From contig NC_030680.2 in the NCBI RefSeq assembly GCF_000004195.4, positions 146,958,545-147,022,544 of the forward strand: 64,000 bases of DNA. The letters run 5' to 3'. This DNA is from Xenopus tropicalis. Its lineage: Eukaryota > Chordata > Amphibia > Anura > Pipidae. The notes below the pieces were generated by a model, which saw only the letters and a program-made list of their open reading frames with translations, was not told the DNA's origin and did not search any database. Position numbers and translations under genes: made by a program. Of this stretch, positions 57,064-64,000 are shown piece by piece. How positions within the stretch are numbered: the stretch's first letter is position 1; each line of letters begins with the position of its first letter.

Positions 57064-57440
57064 TAGTGATGAGCGCATCTGTTCCGCTTCGCCGAAAAAT
57101 TCGCAAATCTTTCAAAAGATCCGCGAAACGGCGAAAAATTCGCGAAACGGCAAAAATGTCGCACGACAAAAAAAATTGTCACCCGCGGCTATTATTTTGT
57201 CGCACAGCTATTGTTTGGTCGCCCGTGGCTATTATTTCGTTGCGCGGCTATTATTTTGTCGCGCGGCTATTCTTTTGACGCCCGTGACCATTCTTTTTTG
57301 ACACCGGCGACAATTTTTGGACATGCAGCAAATTTTTCCACGGCAAATTTTTCCATCCGTTTCACGAAACAATCCTCCAATGGCGAAACGCAAAAATTTG
57401 CCGCGAATCCATGCCTGGCGAAACATTTCACCCATCACTA
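57064..57440 (+). mobile_element. Family A hAT-like MITE, intact reference copy (377 bp)
   Basis: Termini tagtgatgagcgcatctg and catttcacccatcacta. The perfect 8-bp duplication attattac is at 57056-57063 and 57441-57448. It has the full internal order of the family: cgaatct-like left block, cgcccgtggctattattt units, ttggacatgcagcaaatttt, and right block ccaatggcgaaacgc. Confidence 0.95.
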
Positions 57441-57448
57441 ATTATTAC

Positions 57449-58042
57449 ATCATAATTAATACGAATGCCATAAAAAATATCAGATGTATAAAGCCGCAGC
57501 CAATATATCATTTCCGTCTCTTGATTCAGATGCTAATAATCCCGCTGACTGTGCCGACGCTACATCTCGCGTTTGTGTATAATATCATCGTGCCTCTAGG
57601 AGCTTTGGAATTACATCTCAATGGCACAGACAATCAGATCCGTTCTTTACTCCAAGGGAAGCAGTGGGGTCATTTATCAAAGTCGGTTAAACCTTTTCTA
57701 CATGTAAATCCTGTCAGAAGTTGGAATTTATAATACGATTTAGAAAAATGTCGAATAGAAAGAAGCCATTTTATTTTTGTTTTTGAAGTTTGGATTTTGG
57801 AAGTTTTGAAGTCATCTGCAAGGAAAGTTGATGCAATAAAATATAGTTATAGTATTTATTTGCTGAAAATCTGAATCTATGGCTTTCTTATTCTCTGTTC
57901 CGACTGCCGTCTCCTAGCTTAACCCCTTTTCTCCTGTGGCTTTTTATGTCTGAAAATCCATGTCTTGAACCCCAACTGTCTGGTTCCACACATTGAGCAA
58001 CTAACCCTGCTGCTAGGGTCCAAGTTTATATATTGTTACTCT
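57449..58042. other. Unassigned, apparently single-copy DNA
   Basis: No repeat ends. One 138-codon frame (57317-57733) starts inside the MITE and has no recognisable domain. Confidence 0.45.
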
Positions 58043-58050
58043 GTCCTGAG

Positions 58051-58265
58051 CAGGGGCGGGCCAAGCCGACCAGGCGCCCTAGGCAACCCGGTCGGCCAAC
58101 TCCGCCCACCTCCCAGATCGGTTATTGCTTCCACCGCTAATGACAAGCGGCAGAGGAAATGACAAAGTAGCACTAGGGGTAGGCAGGAGAGGTACCTGGC
58201 TGGCGCCCCCCAATCGTTGCGCCCTAGGAAGCTGCCTCTTCTGCCTACCCCTAGTTCCGGCCCTG
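58051..58265 (+). mobile_element. hAT MITE with CAGGGGCGG-type ends (215 bp)
   Basis: Termini caggggcgggccaag and ctagttccggccctg. The perfect 8-bp duplication gtcctgag is at 58043-58050 and 58266-58273. The interior has inverted ggcgccctaggcaa / ttgcgccctaggaa related blocks. Non-coding. Confidence 0.94.
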
Positions 58266-58305
58266 GTCCTGAGGAAGGTTATTTTGCTCTGAAACTCTGT
58301 GCAGT

Positions 58306-58688
58306 AACGATGAGCAATTTTTTTCACCAGACGAATTTCCGCTTTTCGCTATTCGCGAAACTTCCGTGAAAATTCGCTGCTGAAAAATGTTGCGTGTCAA
58401 CGTCGCGGTCACGTCAAAATAGACACTGTCATGTCAGTTTGGGAGTGGTTGTGGGAAAAGAAGACACACACGGAAAAAATGGGGGCAACAAAAAAGCAAT
58501 GCGTGACAAATGCGTTTTGCTGGTTTTTTTTGCCATTTCGCAAATTTTTCTGTTTTGCTAATTGTGAAAAGACGCGAGTGACAAAAAAACGCGTATGACA
58601 AAAAAGGTTGAGCAACAAATGCGTTTTGCCGTTCTTTCTGTTATTTTGCTATTTTTTTTGGATGGAGCGAAATGGGACAGATTCAGGA
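58306..58688 (-). mobile_element. Family A MITE abutting the 94-bp array
   Basis: The left end is decayed (agtaacgatgagcaattt). The right side runs gagcgaaatgggacagattc and then, instead of gctcatcacta, goes straight into the 94-bp repeat. Part of the interior is duplicated (two gcaacaaatgcgttttgc-like blocks). Confidence 0.78.
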
Positions 58689-59189
58689 GGAACAGCCCCC
58701 TAAGTTTGCTTATAGCCTGTACAGAGAGATACCATAAAACTATGGCACATAGGGATTCCCCTGTACTAAGCACAATTCAGCAGGAACAGCCCCCTAAGTT
58801 TGCTCATAGTCTGTACAGAGAGATACCATAAAACTATGGCACATAGGGATTCCCCTGTACTAAGCACAATTCAGCAGGAACAGCCCCCTAAGTTTGCTCA
58901 TAGCCTGTACAGAGAGATACCATAAAACTATGGCACATAGGGATTCCCCTGTACTAAGCACAATTCAGCAGGAACAGCCCCCTAAGTTTGCTCATAGCCT
59001 GTACAGAGAGATACCATAAAACTGTGGCACATAGGGATTCCCCTGTACTAAGCACAATTCAGCAGGAACAGCCCCCTATGTTTGCTTATAGCCTGTACAG
59101 AGAGATACCATAAAACTGTGGCACATAGGGATTCCCCTGTACTAAGCACAATTCAGCAGGAACAGCCCCCTAAGTTTGCTCATAGGCTT
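58689..59189 (+). repeat. 94-bp tandem array, about 5.3 copies
   Basis: The unit is ggaacagccccctaagtttg plus ctcatagcctgtacagagag plus ataccataaaactatggcac plus atagggattcccctgtacta plus agcacaattcagca. Starts are at 58689, 58783, 58877, 58971, 59065 and 59159 (partial). Confidence 0.96.
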
Positions 59190-60029
59190 TTCCCCTTTAG
59201 GTCTAAGCAGGCATCAAAGTGAGCCTTACAGTGGTTGTTTAAAAAATGGATTTTGTGTGTGTGTGTATTTTATACATACAGCAAGCACTGTCGGAGCCCA
59301 ACACTGAATTCCAATGATATGTTATTTAGAACTGTTCCAGCATCTTTCAATCAAGAAAAAAAGGACTTTACAATCAGCATTTCTTTCAGGAAAGTTGTGT
59401 TTAAGAAGAATTATTACTATCGATTTCTCCACACGAACCCCACCATTTTAATCAGAGCCAAACTCTCCCCGGCAGGGGCCGAGCCGCGTCATACGCAGGG
59501 AATTGTACTTATTCCGAATTGCGCTCACGCGTTTGATCTCCAGGCTGTAGGTTTGTAGGGTGAAAAAAAAAAGAATTCCTTCCCCGGATGATTCCGTTGC
59601 ATTAATGACCAGTTGATGGTCTCCGTGTCTCTCATGTTTGCTTAATTAGAGGCTCATTCATTTTCTAATGTACATTTGGAAACAAACATTTGTCCGCTCT
59701 CCGCGCCAGATGGGAGTTCCGACGGCACAAATTGCTTCTGTTGATACCAAATATTACTTATTCAATAGCGACATTAATAACCATTAACGATTCCGCTAAT
59801 GAAACCTCTGTGATTGCTTAATTTGTAAAATGTGATTGACATTCAAAAAAAACCAAAAACCGCTGCCGCGGACATTATCATTCACCCTGGGAAAGTCGCT
59901 AAATATTCTGCTTTCATTGGCGCCACGATAAATGATGGAAATGGGAATATTTGTTACCAGATGCCGAGGGACATTAGCGATTTCTAAGCAGAACAATGGC
60001 CATTGGGGTCGAAAGTGTTTTTTTTTAAT
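59190..60029. other. Unassigned, repeat-free DNA; candidate conserved non-coding region
   Basis: No transposon ends between the 94-bp array and the next MITE. The part 59440-59960 is unusually rich in ATTA/TAAT words (cattaatgaccagttgatgg, gcttaattagaggctcattc, aataaccattaacgattccg), has intact CpGs and lacks simple repeats. That would fit a developmental enhancer-type element, but only a comparison could show it. No exon supported. Confidence 0.4.
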
Positions 60030-60037
60030 CTAATCAT

Positions 60038-60747
60038 CAGTGATGGGCGAAATAATTCCCCAGACATGGATTCGCGGCAAATTTCCGTGTTTCAACGTTG
60101 GCGGATTTTTTCATGAAACGGACAACAAAATGTCAAATTGTCGTGCCATTTCACTACTCTTTTAAAAGATTTGCTAATTTATCGGCACAGGGACCGATTT
60201 GCTCATAGGGATGTAGCGAACCTCAAAAAAAAAGTTAACTTACGCCAAAAAGCGCGAATATTCGCGAATTTTGCGAACCCCATAGACTTCAATGGGAAGG
60301 CGAACTTTAAAACCTAGAAAAGCCATTTCTGGCCAGAAAACTGATTTTAAAGTTGTTTAAAGGGTGCCACGACCTGGACAGTGACATGCAGGAGGGGGAT
60401 CAAGGGCAAAAATTTCTCTGAAAAATACGTTGTTGACACAGCGTTGCGTAAAACCGCAAAGGCAGCTGGCAGACCTAGCGGAAATACGCGGCGTTTCTTG
60501 CTATTTCGCGCTATTACCACCATGGAAACGGGATTTGCTTACACCAGTACTAGGCTGAAAAATGCCATGTGTGGCTTGTGCGGCGTTTTTAGGGCGATAA
60601 AAAACGTAGCGGAAAAAAAACCGCGGCAAACCCAAATTGTGAACATACGAGAAAAGTTTGCGAACTTCCGAACTTGCGGACACCCGATGTTCGTGCGAAT
60701 TAGTTCGCCGGCGAACAGTTCTTTACATCTCTATTCGCTCATTACTA
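60038..60747 (-). mobile_element. Family A hAT-like MITE hosting a nested hAT MITE
   Basis: Outer termini cagtgatgggcgaaata and attcgctcattacta. The perfect 8-bp duplication ctaatcat is at 60030-60037 and 60748-60755. Without the 60206-60733 insertion and its 8-bp duplication, the host is about 174 bp. Confidence 0.93.
60206..60733 (+). mobile_element. TAGGGATGTAGCGAAC hAT MITE, nested copy 2 (528 bp)
   Basis: Termini tagggatgtagcgaacct and gttctttacatctcta. The flanks tttgctca (60198-60205) and ttcgctca (60734-60741) are an 8-bp duplication with one mismatch. Closely similar to the copy at 55376, with a 17-bp extra segment near 60540 (acaccagtactaggct). Confidence 0.92.
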
Positions 60748-60761
60748 CTAATCATTAGTTA

Positions 60762-61009
60762 AGGTGCCCATACACGGGCCAATAGTAGCTGCCCATATGG
60801 GTCCCTTAGACTGATTCGCCAGCTAATCGGCCCATGTATGGGCACTACCGATGGGCCTGCCCGACCGATATCTGGCCTGAAATCGGGCAGATATCGATCC
60901 GCCGTTATAACCCCAGGGCCAAACCATCGAATTAGCCTGGATTCTTCCAATATCACCCACCCATAGGTGGGGGATATCCGGAGAAGATCTGCTTGCTGTA
61001 TGGGCACCT
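60762..61009 (+). mobile_element. Harbinger-like MITE, second copy (248 bp)
   Basis: Termini aggtgcccatacac and gtatgggcacct with TTA on both sides (60759-60761, 61010-61012). Shares internal gatatctggcc and ccgaccgatat blocks with the 26-kb copy. Confidence 0.88.
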
Positions 61010-61119
61010 TTAGTCTCTAAATATAAATTATTTTTGTAATAATTTTCTTTACTCGATTCAAATTTTTGTGCAAAAAGTTACATAGGAAAAACTATTCGAG
61101 ATTTACTATGCATCTAAAC

Positions 61120-61396
61120 TAGTGATGAGCAAATCTGTCCCGTTTCACGTCGCCGAAAAATACGCAAAATGCCAGGAAAAGGGGAGTATAAAGCGTTTGT
61201 TGCACAAATTTTTTCTTTGCCACAACCACAGCCATTTTGCCGCGACCATGCCTATTTTGACGCAAGCGCAACTTTTTTTTTTGACACACACAAATTTTTT
61301 TCCCGGCAGATTTTTTGCCAATACAATTTGCCATTGGCGAAATGCGAAAGTTCACTGCAAATCCATTCCCGGCAAAAAAAAATTCACTCATCACTA
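61120..61396 (+). mobile_element. Family A hAT-like MITE (277 bp)
   Basis: Termini tagtgatgagcaaatctgtc and aattcactcatcacta. The flanks atctaaac / ttctaaat match at 6 of 8 positions, so the duplication is worn. Confidence 0.87.
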
Positions 61397-61404
61397 TTCT
61401 AAAT

Positions 61405-62836
61405 GGGTAAAAATCAGAATTTGACAATTTTCCAGATGTAGAAGTCAATGGCAAAGGTCCCTTCCCTTTCTTTTGTCTCGAATGAGGCAATGGGGCATAT
61501 CTGCATCTACTGACACTGGAAAAACCTGGAGCTATCACCATCCTGGACTTGGTGTTGCCCTCAGGGTTCCCACAGTAGATGTTGTTGTTGTATCAATAGA
61601 CACATCAGACTGTGATGTGGAAGAAGGGTGGAAGAAATCTATCCTTTCTGAAATTGCTTGATGACACCCAATTTTTTCAAACATGGAAATGCAATCATAG
61701 CTGAGCAACTTGAGCTCGAAAATATGGGCAAAAATACTGTTTTATCGGGAAAAAAAAGATTGGGATTTGCATATGCAATGGCACTTTGGAAGTGACCCCT
61801 GGGATATGTAATAGTCCTGATTCAGTTCTAAGGAAATTGGAGTGTTTATGAGTAGCGGTGGATGGATTAACCCTTAAACTGAACCCACCATGAACCCACA
61901 AGTTGGGCAAGTTAAGTTTAAATCATCTATTAAAGTTGCAAAGGCTCATTTATCAGTCATGGGAGGGGATGGGATGGACCATACGGAACAGAGAACAACT
62001 ATGCAAGTGCAAGCACTGCCTTTTGACACAAGTACCTTTAATTAATGAGATTTTCACATACAATTATTTGCTTCAAACTTGCGTGACTGCAACTGCACTT
62101 AGTCCTCATAAATGAGCCCTACAGTGTGGTGGTAAAAACGTATGTGGACCACCTTGCTGCTAGGCCATCGGATCAAGGACCACATCAACAATTAGATCTG
62201 GTCCTTGATCCTACGGTAAAGTCAAACCTTCCCAATCAACACATGGCCGATTTTCAGCCAGATATAGGTCAGGTAGGCCCATCAGAGGGCACCATACACC
62301 GACCAATAAGCTCAAGTCTGTCAACAATGTAAATGTGTATTGTCACCTTTACTCTCCTGAATGAACTCAATCTTCTATCATGTCTCTTTTGAGTTTGGGT
62401 AGAAAGTTGCTTTGGGACTAGTTTATAAATGGGCAGGGATAGTTGGGTTGAGATAACCCTTAGAATTAATTAGACAATGGACAGAAGGTTGTTTGCTGAA
62501 GGAAGGGGGGGTGGGTGATTTATTTGCCTTATGACATTTCCCTTGTGTATGCAACTTGTTGCAAATGGAGATGAAGGTATATGTAGGGGTGGCTGTGTAT
62601 ATTTCTGGAAAAAGACAACAGCCTTGCAGGGGAGTAGGGAATGATCACACCGGGCCCTCTCAAAAGATCTTTCTGCAGGGGAACCCGGCAAGACCAAGTT
62701 ACACCGCTGATGGGGAACAAAACCCTCTATGCAGAATTAAACCAAGGACCCGCATACATGCATTCTAAGCTAAAAGAACAATTACATTCACATCAGATTT
62801 AGGTTTAATAACGCAAATACCAATAACTTGTTGCAT
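61405..62836. other. Mostly unassigned DNA
   Basis: A degraded relative of the Harbinger-like MITE may lie at about 62155-62305 (tggccgattttcagccagat, agggcaccatacaccgacc). No other repeat ends, tandem arrays or credible exons found. Confidence 0.45.
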
Positions 62837-62839
62837 TAT

Positions 62840-62893
<54 letters not shown>
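62837..62893 (+). repeat. (AT)n microsatellite
   Basis: About 28 dinucleotide copies with one aa interruption near the left side. Confidence 0.95.
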
Positions 62894-62896
<3 letters not shown>

Positions 62897-63915
62897 TATA
62901 TTTATACCAACATCTCCTTAATATAGAAAGAGTAGTTATTTGTGCCGCTGTGCTATTGCCGTGTTTATTTAGATTTGTGCTAATACTTTGTCCCGGTGAA
63001 ACATAAATCACAGAAATCAACACTTTGTTTTGCAAAAGAAACTCAAATACCTTGGAGATTTCCGGGCAGAAACCTGAGCTGAAAATAGCACTTGACACCT
63101 GTTATTGTAAACGGCACAACACGACAAGAACAACAAATGGAAAAAGAAACAAATGTGGTATCTGTCATCTGCCAACAGTATTTGCACCTATGGAACTCCG
63201 TGGGTTTTTATTCTGTTCTACTCAACATCATTCTGTTTCGTGTTTACAATGAAGGTTTATATAATCGCCCAAAAAATCCCACAAAATGAAGTAGAGAGAT
63301 ACGGAATTCGTCCGATATCGGAGCAGGGATTTTGAAGTAATTACATTTCTGTAGGGGTCAACTTCCTTAGTCTAAACTGGATACATGGGACTTTGCCCAG
63401 AAACAGCACAGAGACGCCTTATTGGTTTATAAGTTGACTCCACCCTTTGCACTCAAATATAGTGTTTGGCAAAGGGGTTGGTCATCCTCTTCGGCTGCAC
63501 TGCTGACCCAGGTGTGAGTTCCACTGAGCCTGGGATCAACAGGGCCCCAGTAAAGCCTTTTACCCTAGAGTCTTCATCTAATCTAGAGAAGTTGGTGACA
63601 AGGACCCCGTGAACGAGGACCTGTTAGATAGTTGCTCTTGTAAGAGCACTTTCTAGGAAAGTGAGATAGAGAGGGAAGGAAGCAAGAGCAGTTTTGGCTC
63701 CACCAAGTAAAGTAGCTGGAAGTACCTTCCCTACAGGCACTGTTGCCTCAGCATAGGGCCACGATTAAGACATAGGAGGCAGGCAGTATCTGAACCCTGA
63801 TCCATAGTTGCTGTGGGACCCTGAGGGCTAGAGGTATTCAACCTGACGAGTGTGGTATCCAACCTGACTGTTCCAAAGGATGACCAGGTGCATTTACTCT
63901 GCCCAGACTCAGGAG
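62894..63915. other. Unassigned DNA
   Basis: No terminal repeats recognised. The stretch 63480-63910 has a composition reminiscent of retroelement or LTR sequence, but without a primer site, direct repeats or ORF I do not call it. Confidence 0.4.
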
Positions 63916-64000
63916 TAGTGATGAGCGAATCTGTCCCGTTTCGCTTCTCCGAAAAATTTGCGAATCTTTCAAAAGTCGCCAGTGGCTATTATTTTGTCAC
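63916..64000 (+). mobile_element. Family A hAT-like MITE, cut by the window end
   Basis: Left terminus tagtgatgagcgaatctgtc followed by cgaatctttcaaaag and gtggctattattttgtc. The element continues beyond the window. Confidence 0.88.

Noticed and set aside
63480..63910. Possible LTR retrotransposon segment
   Set aside because: Only a vague resemblance. No paired LTR, primer-binding site or polyprotein ORF.
1..64000. tRNA, 5S rRNA or snRNA genes
   Set aside because: I looked for B-box-like GGTTCGAATCC motifs and known snRNA starts and saw none in a plausible cloverleaf or promoter context. A covariance-model search would be needed to exclude them fully.

Overview
The window looks like vertebrate nuclear DNA from a frog of the genus Xenopus. 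X. tropicalis is more likely than X. laevis, but I cannot prove the species. The basis is recognition of repeat families familiar from Xenopus genomes: short elements ending TAGTGATGRGCGAA, CAGGGATCCCCAACC, TAGGGATGTAGCGAAC and AGGTNCCCATACAC, an ACAGGTATGGGATCC family, TTAAAGG-type elements, and CR1/L2-type LINE tails. No host protein-coding exon, tRNA, rRNA or other RNA gene could be supported. The only convincing coding remnant is a frameshifted LINE reverse-transcriptase C-terminus near 30.7-32.3 kb. The window is best read as a gene desert or a very large intron/intergenic region, about half of it repeats.

Layout. 0.2-5.1 kb: a six-copy 112-bp array, a tandem pair of long foldback elements and hAT-like MITEs. 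5.3-8.6 kb: a 15-bp minisatellite. 9.9-11.9 kb: a nearly pure polypurine tract. 12.6-13.4 kb: a (TATC)n block. 14.0-14.7 kb: a 130-bp array. 15.3-18.4 kb: a 24-bp array. 19.5-21.6 kb: a MITE containing a 33-bp array. 21.8-25.5 kb: MITE fragments and unique DNA. 26.0-27.6 kb: a Harbinger-like MITE beside another MITE with a 52-bp array. 29.4-29.9 kb: a nested MITE. 30.7-32.5 kb: a LINE with a 64-bp array inside its ORF. 34.0-36.2 kb: 112-bp and 77-bp arrays. 38.2-39.3 kb: another 112-bp array. 42.1-43.3 kb: a hAT MITE and the second 77-bp array. 44.06-47.24 kb: a 3.2-kb hAT-like MITE filled by a 49/70-bp array. 47.4-51.9 kb: two more 112-bp arrays, a roughly 245-bp repeat and a small hAT MITE. 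53.3-61.4 kb: a dense MITE cluster with nested and tandem insertions. 61.4-63.9 kb: mostly unique DNA.

The main theme is that unrelated mobile elements (hAT-like MITEs, the ACAGGTATGG family, a SINE-like element, a TTAA element and a LINE) each carry an internal tandem array. Several still have intact target-site duplications, so the arrays lie inside identifiable insertions. Elements were assigned to hAT by 8-bp duplications plus YARNG-type termini, and to Harbinger-like by TTA duplications. No transposase gene was found, so all DNA elements here are non-autonomous. I found no new gene system. The most unusual material is this dispersal and expansion of satellites within transposons.
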